Shown piece by piece: positions 1 to 10,640 of a stretch of DNA of 28,706 bases. Source of the stretch: Conidiobolus incongruus B7586 (Eukaryota > Entomophthoromycota > Entomophthoromycetes > Entomophthorales > Conidiobolaceae); contig JNEM01016371.1 in the NCBI GenBank assembly GCA_000697335.1, positions 1 through 28,706 on the forward strand, given 5' to 3'. Made by a program: the position numbers and the translations under genes. The notes below the pieces were generated by a model that worked only from the letters and a program-made list of their open reading frames with translations, did not search any database and was not told where the DNA came from. How positions within the stretch are numbered: the stretch's first letter is position 1; every line of letters starts with the position of its first letter.

Positions 1-940
1 TATCTATTATATTATAAAATATTTATAAAATATATCATGTTAAAGCTATAACAAATTTTCTAATATAAAATAATTAAAAAACTAACATATTAAATAAATT
101 TACTAAATTATAACTTATATAATTATTATTTCTTTAAGAAAAAAAATTAATTTTTAAAAAAGTAAATTTTTACAAAAAAAAATTAATTAGTCTATGAAAT
201 ATCAAATTTGAATCTTAAATAAAAAACTGTACTTATATGTTGGAAGCTTGATAAAAGTATAACAAAAAGTTATAAATAATAAAATAGAGTATTAATTTTA
301 TAATATATTTTTATATTTGTAATTTATATTTTAAAATCTTTATTTTCAATCTCAAAATTCTCATTATTTAAAATACAAAGTAGTATTCAACTATTTGGTA
401 TTGGATATTATATTTGATTATTTAATAACTTAAATTGATAACTAAACAACAATGTGTATTATTCTAAATCTAGTAATAATAGTAAAATTATATATATATT
501 TAGAGCTTGGAAAACAATAAATTAAACTTGAATTAAAATTATTGTCAACTATATATAGTGACTTAGATAACCTCAATAGTTGACTTGATAAAGTCAAACA
601 TTATAAATGTAATCCAGATTGTAAAGTGGAAGTTGATATTTCAATTTATAAATATAATATCAGATGATATATTGATTGGTATTAAGTTTAATAAATATTT
701 ATATAGTTAAACCCTTCACGTCAATTAACTCATATTGTGAACTTAATATTAAATTATAGTGAGTTTATTACTAATATGGAATATGAGTAATAAACAGGAT
801 ATTTAATCATTTGCATAAACTGAATTTAATGAAGTGATTTATAATGAATATGTAAAAAAATTATTAAAAAGAAAAAATAAACAATACTCATAATAAACTA
901 TTTTTTATGCTAAAATAGATAAATTCGAAATAGAAAATAA
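1..940. other. AT-rich spacer, no gene seen
   Basis: Almost pure A/T sequence with short stop-bounded frames and no codon-like composition. It is the 3' flank of the minus-strand carboxypeptidase that ends at 941. I see no RNA gene, ordered repeat or peptidase remnant in it. Confidence 0.6.
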
Positions 941-2470
941 TTAGAAGGGTAACTCGTTGATCCATCTAACAACCATATCTAGAGCATTTTCAGGCTGATC
1001 ATAAGGAACCATATGGCCAGCTTTGTAGACACGAAGGAAGGTGAAGTTGCCATAGCGACGAGCTTCACCAGCAGGACCACCAGTAAAGAAGGGTCTCCAG
1101 ATGGTATCCCTCACCTTGTTGAACCCATCTTGTCCCTTCCATTTCAAAGCTTTGGTCCAAGCTTTGTTACCAATCCAGTTACAGATAAAATCAGCATCTC
1201 CAGCATAAACTAAAGCTCTGATCCCATCATCCAAAAGCTCGGAAACATAGTCTTGGAATGGAAGCATCCAATCACCAGCTAAGTTGAAGGATAAGTTGAT
1301 TTGCATGTTGCAAGACTTATAGGTATCGACTTTAGCTCCAAGAGCTTTCTTAATGTCTGGACGATCAAAGTATTTCTCTATATCACTCAAAACATCATAG
1401 CATAAAGAATTGGATCCGCACTTCTTTCTGACGTCATAAGGATTCAAACCCGTTTTCTGGTATGGACCAATCATTTGCTGATTGCAGTAGGACGCTGCAG
1501 GGAAGCAAATGAATCTATTCTTGTACTTGTTGCAATACTCAATTAAACTTTTACATCTGGGCCATGATTTACGCATAGAGTCACAAGTGGAATCAGGTAA
1601 AGCTGGTCGGTATGAGTTATTGCAAGCCATATCAGGATAGTATTCATATTGGACTAATGGATCAGTTAAGCCATTACCGATACCAATAGACTTCAAGTTG
1701 ATGTTATTATTTCTTGAGCCGCTCTTGTTCTTGTCATTAATAATCTTGCCAATATTGGGGACGTAGTGCCCAGCATAAGATTCACCAAATACATGGAAAT
1801 CAACTTTGCGATACTTGGGGAATTTGTTAAAGAATAGTTGTAAAAATGCGTAGACTTCGTCAGCGGCGGCAGCAGTAGTGGTAGCGCCACCTTGACCATA
1901 AGAATAACCTACATTAAGCGGTTGATCCAAGAAAATGATGTTAGCAACTTCGTTCCAAGAAAAGGGATTAGGTTCAGAATCAGTGCCGTTCTTGTTCATT
2001 TTACAAGGACCCAACTCCATCATAAGACCAGTCAAAGAGGAACATCCAGGGCCTCCATTGAGCCAGAGAATTAAAGGATCTTCAGAAGGATCGCCACGAG
2101 ATTCAAAGAACCAGTAGAAATAGTGCTTATCCTTATTAGTATCTAAATATCCAGCATACTTAAAAAATGATATATTAATACCATTTGGCAACTATTAGTA
2201 GGTTATATTGAATATATTTACCTGCTTAACGCTGTCACAAAGTTGAGTTTCTTTAACTCTAAGCGCATAGTCAGGGAATTCAGATTGTTGAACAACATCA
2301 CCTTCCCAGTCATTTTTCAAAGTACTTAAATCGAAGGAGTGAATTTGGTCGCCAAAAACCTCTTCTTCGATATTGGTAAGAGTATTAATAGTTGACTGGA
2401 ATATACCCTGTCTACCAGCAGAGGCAGATGTACAAAAGGCCAATAAAGCCAACTTTGAAAACAATTTCAT
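941..2470 (-). CDS. Secreted serine carboxypeptidase (peptidase S10, CPY-like), copy 1
   Basis: Two exons, complement(941..2158, 2222..2470), give 488 residues. The 63-nt intron 2159-2221 is phase 0, starts GTAAAT, ends AAG and contains TACTAAT at about 2195-2201. The N-terminus MKLFSKLALLAFCTSASA is a signal peptide, followed by about 65 residues of pro-region and mature N-terminus, then YAGYLD. Family motifs are NGGPGCSS at 117-124, GESYAGHY with nucleophile Ser210, GDADFICNW with Asp406, and AGHMVP with His465. The triad is complete. A Cys-rich cap lies between Ser210 and Asp406, as in carboxypeptidase Y. By family knowledge it removes C-terminal residues from peptides at acid pH. It is the most CPY-like copy (GDWM, CNWIGN and GHMVPYD kept) and the outlier of the array. 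A secreted location is inferred from the signal peptide and the short pro-region; a vacuolar location is possible. Confidence 0.93.
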
Positions 2471-3739
2471 ATTATTTCTTTAGCAATCAATGGTAATAAG
2501 TTAATTTGATTGATAATTAATTTATATATTTAATCATAAAGATATAACTGATTATTTGGATATCAGTCTTTTTATATTTCAATCTCCTGGTATCCCCTGA
2601 ATATGAGGTATGTAATATGTCATCATCATCCATTTGTCAAATTATCCTAAACTTGATTCTTTAATTGGTTAAGAGTATGGTAACCTGGTTAAAAAATATT
2701 TCAGCCGTAAATTGAAATTAGTCAACTAATTTTAATAAATTTATCTAATTATTCATTTTCATATAATAATATTATACTATAATACTATATATAACCAAAA
2801 GTTACCTTATCAATATTGATGGCTTTTAATTGTTCCAAAGTTTTTATAATTTTCATTTGTGTTATAGAATTTGAAATATCAATTTTCATCAATATTAAAA
2901 TAATCGAAGAGTCAGTTTACAAAATATAAGATATGCAATGCAACACAAAATTATTTTTATGTCAATGTAATTTTCATTATTAATACACTATGAAATGAAT
3001 TCATAACTTTGACACTATCCAATCTCACATTAGTACTAAAATTTATATTTTATATATTTAGTAATTAGTCAGTTGATAGTCACAATTATTAACCAACTTT
3101 TGACATTAAATACCAAATTGAATAATAGTTTTGTATTGATAAAAACAAAAGATTATTTCTAATATTTCATTTTTAAATAAACTAAATTATAATTTTTTAA
3201 TCTAAAAATTTTAATAGTGAAAGATTTTCAATTGATATTAAAATAATAATTTCCATACATTGTATATGAACAAAATTATAATTATCATATACCCACAAAG
3301 TATGTGATTACTATAATTTATTAGGTAATATTTGATAGATTCCTTGAGCAATCGTCTCGAGCAAAAAAGTAACATAAAATATGATATTATAATATAGTGA
3401 CTAGAGGGTTTTCTTCTTTATACATATAAATAATAATAATATTTTTTATATTTTTTCAATCTAATGATTAAATAAATAAATAAAAATATATTATGATAAA
3501 TTAACTAATTTTGTTTCCACAAATTTACAGTTTTAGGTCAAATTTTTTCAAAAATTGTATGTAAATTTCACTAAATAAAATTAGCTATTCATTTAATAGT
3601 TACTTCATAATATTAATTAATTTAATAATATGTCTCAAAGATATTGTTTCAAATTTTTATACTTAAATCTTGCTAAAGCATTAAAGCACATTAAATATTT
3701 TAAATCAATTTCATTGCCATTTTCTATTGTTAAAATTTG
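2471..3739. other. AT-rich spacer, no gene seen
   Basis: Holds the upstream region of copy 1 and the 3' flank of the carboxypeptidase pseudogene. A slightly GC-richer patch near 2585-2680 has no coding or RNA-like structure that I can recognise. Confidence 0.55.
2517..2531 (-). promoter_or_regulatory. TATA-like element upstream of carboxypeptidase copy 1
   Basis: On the minus strand this reads AAATATATAAATTAA, about 50-60 nt before the ATG at 2470. Such strings are frequent by chance in this AT-rich sequence, so only its position supports it. Confidence 0.25.
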
Positions 3740-5180
3740 AACTAAATGCTGCTGCCTTATTAAGTCGGCAAGAAACAATATTGAACAATGCTTCTGACTA
3801 ATTGAATGCAAAATAGTGGCCGGATTTAAAGGCTGTTAATAAGCTCAATTCTTTGTAGGAAGTCAATTCACCAGATAGGCCATCGTAAAGATTCGAATAC
3901 TATAATGTATTATTCTGCATATTTAATTCAGACTTGAATTTCTAATTCTTAAAACTAAGTTTGAACACACTTCCAATTACACAGATGTTCAGCATCGCCA
4001 ACAATTACCAATACTCGAATATCTCTATTTAAAAGATGACCTAAACTTTATGATAAGGAACAATAACATCTTCTCTGAAATTAATATTTTGAAAAACTAA
4101 ATCACCATATACTTCTCATTCAATATTAGAGACTTTAATAAGTTTCTGAATATCATATTTATTAAAATAGGTTTCTAATTGACTAAAGCTTTCTTGGTGT
4201 AGGTCATCGTTGAATTAGTAAGTGGCTCGAGCATCATATGCATTTATCCCAGTGGAATAAATTAGTGTTAAGAATAAAGCTTTACAAAACGAAGTCGTCT
4301 GTTTGTACACACTAGGTGTGTTTGATTGCTCACAGTTTTAAATCAGTTTATAACAATTTAGCCATGCTCTCCTCATATGCTCTCATCGAAAAAGAGAAAT
4401 AATAGGTTTGTTATCCTTTTCACAAGTCATTTCAGGATAGTATTTAAATTGCACCAAGGGGTTGACAAGTTCATTGGAACTACCAACAGATTTCAAATTG
4501 ATCTGATTCTTTTTGCTAGTTTTAACATTGTAATCGAGAATGTGTTTACCTAAATTAGGGATATAATGACCAGCATATGATTTTCCAAGAATGTGGAAGT
4601 TGTTGGAGTGATATTGGTGGAAGTGACTAAAGAAAACTCACAGAAAAGCAAGGACATCTTTATTAGCATCAATCGTAGTAGTAGCGTTTTTGGAGCCATA
4701 AGAGAAACCAGTGCCAACAGGTTGGTGAATAAAGAGGACACTGACAAATTTTTCCATGAGCTGGTGTTAGATTGAACTTGACCTTGGCCTTTGTCAAGTA
4801 AGCAAGGTCCAATTTGGATAAATTGACCTTTCAATGAAAAAATCCAGCACCTCCGTTGACTCATAACACTAGAGGATCAAATTTTGGATTCTTGCTCAAT
4901 TTAGCAAACTAGAAGAATAAATGATTATCTTTAGATATACTAAAATACCCAGTATACTTTAATAATTAGATCAACGTGAGTATCAAAAGTATCCTGATTT
5001 AGCATTTTTCCTGAGTTTTATTTCTTCAATGGTATTTAATTACTTTGGTATTTAATGTTGAAAGATATTCGATTGATTTTGACTTAAATCGCTGTTTAAT
5101 GATTAACATAAGATTAAAGGACATGAAAGAGAGAATATTAAGATCCAATAAATTAATATAGTATAGATTTTAAAAAACAT
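3740..5180 (-). pseudogene. Serine carboxypeptidase pseudogene (S10 family), full length
   Basis: The whole stretch aligns by eye to the carboxypeptidase at 11693-13165, from its C-terminus (about 3740) to an ATG at 5180 that matches that gene's start with no net gap over the last 99 bases. It was clearly a host S10 gene. Disruptions seen: a TGA in frame at 4638-4640; single-base losses near 4750 (FANV region) and near 4838 (GCSS region); further damage in the less alignable 3' half. The GDAD segment now reads like GDAE, so the catalytic Asp is lost, and the intron donor is not recognisable. Residues GPCLL and QVQ place it nearest to copy 3. The part at 4430-4760 is about 92% identical to copies 2 and 3 (27 differences counted over about 325 bp), while 3740-4400 is much more diverged. 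Confidence 0.9.
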
Positions 5181-7444
5181 ATTATCAATTTTTAAAAATT
5201 TATCTAACTCATTACTATTAAAATTGAAATAAGGTCTGTTATATAGTACCTTTAATTGAAAATTAAGAATTTCGCATCTTATTACAGGCAAACTTATGTA
5301 CCTCTAAATTGAAATACATGCATTATATTAATTTTATATTTAATCGATTTCACAAGTTTATTTTGCATTATAATTAATTAAGACTGTTTGTCTATTATAA
5401 AAATTTAGGATTGTTTATAAATTGAAGGATTCATTTCGGGTTATATTTTAAAGCAAATTTCATATTTTTGTTTACAAAATTCAAAGGTAACATAAACATA
5501 ATTTGTAATTATTAAACCAAATTTTCGGGCTATAATGCTCATTATTTTATGAAGTAAAAAGTATAGTTTATACAACAAGGATTACATTACCAAATTATTA
5601 ATTCAATAGTTATTTTTAACATTGATCAATATATTGCAAGTTATAAACTGATATTTTTAACACACGAATGGATAAAATACTAATACATTCAAAGATATAG
5701 ATAATTTAATATATTATAAACAAAAAATATTTTTAATATTGGTTTAAGATAATAATTTGTTAATATTTCTTGGGTTCAGATCCCTGCTATAGCTTAAGTG
5801 CAAGAATAGCAATTATCATAGAGTTTAGATATATGAATAAAGAGTTAGAGTAATATAATAAAAATGGAAAAATTTAGTAATAATTAACCAATAATATTTA
5901 ATTTCAAAATAAGCTATACTTGATAAAAATATTTTTAAATTTCAAATAACCAAAAATTATCAAAAAAGATATTAATTTAAAAACAAAGAAACTATGTTTA
6001 TATTTGAAATTAAATAGGTTTATAAAATAAAGTTCTATTAAAATAAACTTGAATATATATTCTAATATCAAAATCAATTTTCAATTGAATATTGAATACA
6101 TAATATATAATATTATACTGAAATCGAAATTTAATCACTTAAAAGAACAATTTCAAAATAATTATAAATATTGTATTTGTTAAAAAATAATTTTATACCT
6201 TAAAAGACATTCATTTCTTCTCTTCTATGTTTGAAATAAAATTAAAAAAAAATATTTAGTAACAAGCTAAGTTGAAAAAATAATTTCAGTTTTTAGAATC
6301 AATAATACTCAGTTTGATTATTAATATAGTTTTTGGTATATTTGTGATGTAATTTGTCTTGATTAATTTGAAAATAACAAAATATATTTATTTTTCACCT
6401 TGGTTTCCTTTTGTAGAAAATCATATTTTATATTTATATTTTATATTGATAAAAATTGATTTTTATATTGTTTGATTCATTATTTATTTCTAATTATTTG
6501 ATAATAAATTGAAATATTACTATAATATTTAATTACCATATTAGGTAGTTTTAATTTGTTATATTTAATATTGCAAATGCTAATATTCATAATTTTTTTT
6601 CCATAAGACTCATGAACCATATATATATATATATATATATATAACTTATAATAGAAAATGCTTTTATTTTTATATTATACTATAATTTGCATATGCAACT
6701 TTGCTTCAATGAGTTTTTATAATTTAATTGAGCAACTTTTATATACAAAACTTCAAGTATATATATGAATTAACAAGATTTTAACCAATGTTAAATAAAT
6801 CGTAGTTTTCGCAAAGTGAATAATTGTTAATACTTTAAAACTAAAACATATTGTAAAAGTAAAATTATTATAATAGTGAAATTCTTTGATGCTCAGTGTT
6901 TCAAAATCTTAGACTTCAAATGCAAAATCATATTGAAACATATGTATTACATGTTTTTTAATAATGAAGGAATAATATTAAAATTTTTATTTGTTTCAAA
7001 ATAATATTTTTTCAACAATACTCTCATATACGACAATATACTTTCATAATTTGAAAAAGTATAACAAATATTTTATTCACTAATAGAATAATTGATCAAA
7101 ATTAATATTTAACTATCTTGTATTTTATATATAATGTCATAAATTTTTAGAACATTCTTGTGGAAATTATTAGAAAAAAGGATTAGACCATTAAATACAA
7201 TATACACTATTACAAATTTATAAATAACTGTAATTTCAACTTTGCAATCAATGTGTATTAATCAGGGATATAGTATATAATTGATCAATTTAACTTGTTG
7301 ATGACTTCAATATTTTAAATTTATGTATTTGAATGTTTATAATATATAAATATATATCAAGCAATTATTAAAAGTTTCAAATTTCAACTTGGATAAATTA
7401 TAATATCTATATATTATCATATTATCTTAAGCTTAGATATTCTA
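5181..7444. other. AT-rich spacer, no gene seen
   Basis: Contains the former upstream region of the pseudogene and the 3' flank of copy 2. Short A/T frames, such as one at 5103-5291, overlap pseudogene exon 1 or spacer and show no protein signal. The only clear structure is an AT dinucleotide run near 6619-6642. Confidence 0.55.
6619..6642. repeat. (AT)n microsatellite
   Basis: About twelve perfect AT dinucleotides in a row within A/T-rich spacer. Confidence 0.9.
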
Positions 7445-8910
7445 TTAAGCTAAATTTTCATTAACCCAATGAGAAACGATTTTAAATAAAACAGCAGGTT
7501 GGTTTATAGGTATGTAGTGACCAGATTTGAATACCTTCAAGAAAGACAACTGTTTGTAGGTAGTCAATTCACCGGCAGGATTAGGATTGGGGGTTGGATA
7601 CCACAATTGTTTTTTCTGCTTATTAAATTGAGATTTATACTTCCAGTCTAAATCTTTAGTCCAAGCTTGAACACCTTTCCAGTTGCATAAGTAGTCAGCA
7701 TCACCAGCATAAACTAATACACGGATATTATTATCTAAAAGATAAGTAACATCTTTGTGATATGAAATTAAAGGGTCGCCAACCACACCAAAATTCATAT
7801 TAACAGCCATATTACATGAAGAATAAGTAATATTGGGAACTCCAAACATTTTCTGGATATCTTGTCTATTCAAATAGTTTTGTAAGAGACCAAAGTTCTC
7901 ATAGCATAAATCATCATTTTCCTCACAAGTGCCTCGAACATCATATACGTTCATTCCGGTGGAGGCAACAAGATCCAAGTATAAGCTATTGCAATAAGCA
8001 CCAGCTTGACCACAAGCTTCAGAGGACTGGGTATCCTGGCATACTTGAAGCATTTTTTCGCAAGTTGGCCAAGATTTACGCATCTCTTCACATTGAGATG
8101 GAGAAACAAGAGGATAGTAATCATTTTCACAAGCCATTTCAGGATAGTATTTAAATTGCACCAAGGGGTTGACAAGTCCATTGGAAATACCAACAGATTT
8201 CAAATTGATTTGATTCTTTTTGCTAGTTTTAACATTGTAATCGAGAATGTGTTTACCTAAATTAGGGATATAGTGACCAGCATATGATTCTCCAAAGATA
8301 TGGAAATCGTTGGAGCGATATTGGTGGAAGTGGCTAAAGAATAATTTCAGAAAAGCAAGGACATCTTTACTAGCATCAGGTGTAGTAGTAACGTTTTTGG
8401 AGCCATAAGAGAAACCAGTGCCAACAGGTTGGTCAATAAAAAGGACATTGGCAAATTTGTTCCATGAGTTGGGGTTAGGCTGAACATTGCTTCCATCTTT
8501 GTTAATTTTACAAGAACCAACTTCTACAAATTGGCCAAGCATGGAGGAGCAGCCAGGGCCACCATCTACCCATAGGATTAAAGGATCAGATCCAGGATCT
8601 TGACGAGATTCGGCGAACCAAAAAAATAAATGATTATCTTTGAAAATGTCGATATATCCAGCGTACTAATACAATAATTTTAATATATTAATAAATTAAT
8701 CAAATTTATACTTACTTGAATGGCGGTACCACAGTAATCTTTAATAGCTTTGATTTTTAATTTAGAGGTATATAAATCAAAAAGATCACCATGATCATAA
8801 TAATTGGATTGGCTTTGGCTCATACTGTCATTTAAAGGGGTAGCAAATATTAACTGGTTAGATAAACCAGTCAATAACACCCAAAAATTTAATGTGCGAT
8901 AAAAAGACAT
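7445..8910 (-). CDS. Secreted serine carboxypeptidase (peptidase S10), copy 2, with Asp in the NGGPG motif
   Basis: Two exons, complement(7445..8665, 8716..8910), give 471 residues. The 50-nt intron 8666-8715 runs GTAAGT to TTAG in phase 0. I chose the ATG at 8910 rather than the in-frame one at 8937 because MSFYRTLN then aligns with the N-terminus of copy 3 and starts the signal peptide cleanly. Hydrophobic residues 8-24 form the signal. YAGYID starts at residue 66. The triad is Ser192 (GESYAGHY), Asp389 (GDADYLCNW) and His448 (SGHYIP). Oddities: the oxyanion and carboxylate-binding motif reads WVDGGPGCSS, with GAT (complement of 8564-8566) coding Asp99 where the family has Asn; GPC is replaced by GSC; and FDQP near the C-terminus is INQP. 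The frame is fully open, so this is not an obvious pseudogene, but specificity or activity may differ. It shares two perfectly identical tracts with copy 3. Confidence 0.92.
7557..7713. repeat. 157-bp tract identical to 11805-11961
   Basis: Read base by base, this part of exon 2 in copy 2 matches copy 3 without a difference at a constant offset of 4248. It codes the segment from the catalytic-Asp region (YAGDADYLCNW) to about GELTTY. Confidence 0.9.
8077..8476. repeat. 400-bp tract identical to 12325-12724
   Basis: Read base by base, identical to copy 3 at the same 4248 offset, with the first mismatches at 8076 and 8477. It codes from about QPNPNSWNKF through the nucleophile motif GESYAGHY to SPSQCEEMR. 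Confidence 0.92.
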
Positions 8911-8959
8911 TATTTTAGCTATCAGAAAACTAAACAATAATATACTATATATTTTTGCT

Positions 8960-8966
8960 CTTTATA
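8960..8966 (-). promoter_or_regulatory. TATA-like element upstream of carboxypeptidase copy 2
   Basis: TATAAAG on the minus strand, about 50-56 nt before the chosen ATG at 8910. Weak evidence given local composition. Confidence 0.28.
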
Positions 8967-10305
8967 CTAAATGGATTAATTTAATTTATTAATAATTATT
9001 AGAACAATATACCAATTTATTGTTTGTTAAATGTTGATAATCCTTAGAATTGAAAAACAGGGATCAACAAATTTAAATAAAATATTTGGAATAATTTCAA
9101 GGTTTATTTCAAATTATAAAAGGCTATATATATTAGGCTGTGCCGATGTCTTCTAGGGACTTAATACTAACTAAATAAAAGTTTTGGTCAAAGATAAATC
9201 ATAATTCTCTATTAATTCTTATTTAATATCCATTCTAAATGCGATGTTAAACCTAAAGTGAAATATAGACAAAGCTAGTAATTAATACTTCAGTTGTTAA
9301 GGTTATTTGGAAAAATGGTGTAAGAGTTCGATACTGGTTTATTTGATTTAGGATGATTATATTTTACAATCTATGATAGTTGTTATTTAGCAATTAATTG
9401 AGGAATTATAGTTTTTTAATATTATATAATTTAACTTGATAGTATTTTATAAAATAAAATTATTATATAATTCTTGAAAAATAAGATAAAACTGTAATAA
9501 TAATGCTACTGTAATATACAGAGTTTTATTATAAACTTCATTTCTTAATTTTATTCAGCCTATTTATCTTCTTAATTGACTCCATTGGTACAACTGAGTG
9601 GGTCAATAGGTTTATTCTGGGATCATTTTAATAATATCAAACTCACAGATTATTTATAGTTTTAAGAATATTATACAAGATTCGACACAAAATGATAAAT
9701 ATCAATTCAACTATACCATTTGAATATTACAGATGCAATCTCATTGTGGTTCAGCTTGTGTGATTTTTGATTAAAATATCTTAATATGGATTTTAATTTT
9801 GGATCCTGAATTAATTACTATGTTCTTATATTTTGATTGGTGAATGGTTCTCGAAGAATATTTGGTTATTATTTTTGGTTTATATTTCTATAGGTTTAAT
9901 TTTTAAACAAAGATATATGTACTAGATATCTAAATATATTACTTTCATTAATTAAACATAACAATAAACATGATATTCTCAGTTTGATTGAATATGCAAA
10001 GGTATATCTTATAGTATAGGATATTATGAAATTTACAATAGTTGACTGTTAAATCATTTACAGACTTTCCCACAATTGGAATACTTATCGGGAATATTAT
10101 ACAACAGACAGAATGATTAAAAGAACTTGCATTTTAGAATATGCTATTCGGATTGATTATATTTATGTCAAAAGATAGAATCATAATTTTTGAAATTGTG
10201 AAAAACTATGTAATCATAGATTGTCTACTATATTTTAACAAAATTATACCGCCAAATTTATAAAAAAATGAATATTGTATTTGTGAATAATACTGCAATA
10301 CACAC

Positions 10306-10640
10306 TGTCGCGGATCGGGAGACCCGCTCGCCATTCAACTTTAACTGTCCTTCATGGTTCCGAATATAATTCACTCACAAATCCCAGCACAATGGAAAAT
10401 TCCAGACTATAACAGTAACTGGAGTTTCAACACATTGGCAAAGGACTAACCACATTATAACATAGTCACTAGGCACCTATTCGCTTAGGGATCATTCCGA
10501 TCACGGCCAAGCCCTATACCTTGATGTCTTAATAAAACCCTTTAAAATATCTCGTTAGTGGCCCTTGGCCCGTTTTATCTAATCTAGGTGATATTTATTC
10601 CAAGTCTACTTCCTAGAAGACCTGGAACGCTTATAAAAAT
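10306..10640. mobile_element. Possible solo-LTR-like or other repeat fossil (GC-richer island)
   Basis: The island starts abruptly with TGTCGCGGATCGGGAGACCC, contains the small inverted repeat CGGGAGACCCG, and is far richer in G and C than all spacers here. It has no open reading frame of note. A TG start next to an inverted GC-rich end resembles the termini of fungal Ty3/Gypsy LTRs. TATAAAAA at 10632 would suit an LTR promoter. The right border is unclear: composition falls off near 10640. A 9-bp direct repeat AATACACAC abuts the left edge (10297-10305) and recurs at 10960-10968, which is longer than a usual LTR target duplication. Family, orientation and age are uncertain. An unrelated repeat or an old RNA-derived sequence cannot be excluded. 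Confidence 0.35.

Noticed and set aside
1013-2117. Plus-strand open frames across carboxypeptidase copy 1, and similar ones across copies 2 and 3
   Set aside because: They are antisense shadows of conserved peptidase exons and encode nothing recognisable.
5774-5790. GGGTTCAGATCCC, resembling a tRNA T-arm
   Set aside because: Only three stem pairs, no matching acceptor strand or D-arm upstream.
8911-8937. Upstream in-frame ATG for carboxypeptidase copy 2
   Set aside because: Adds nine residues absent from the paralogues; the ATG at 8910 aligns with the start of copy 3.
9288-9335. tRNA-like A-box (TTCAGTTGTTAAGG) and B-box (AGTTCGATACT) motifs
   Set aside because: The T-stem and anticodon stem do not pair and no acceptor stem is found, so at most a decayed tRNA-derived scrap, more likely chance.
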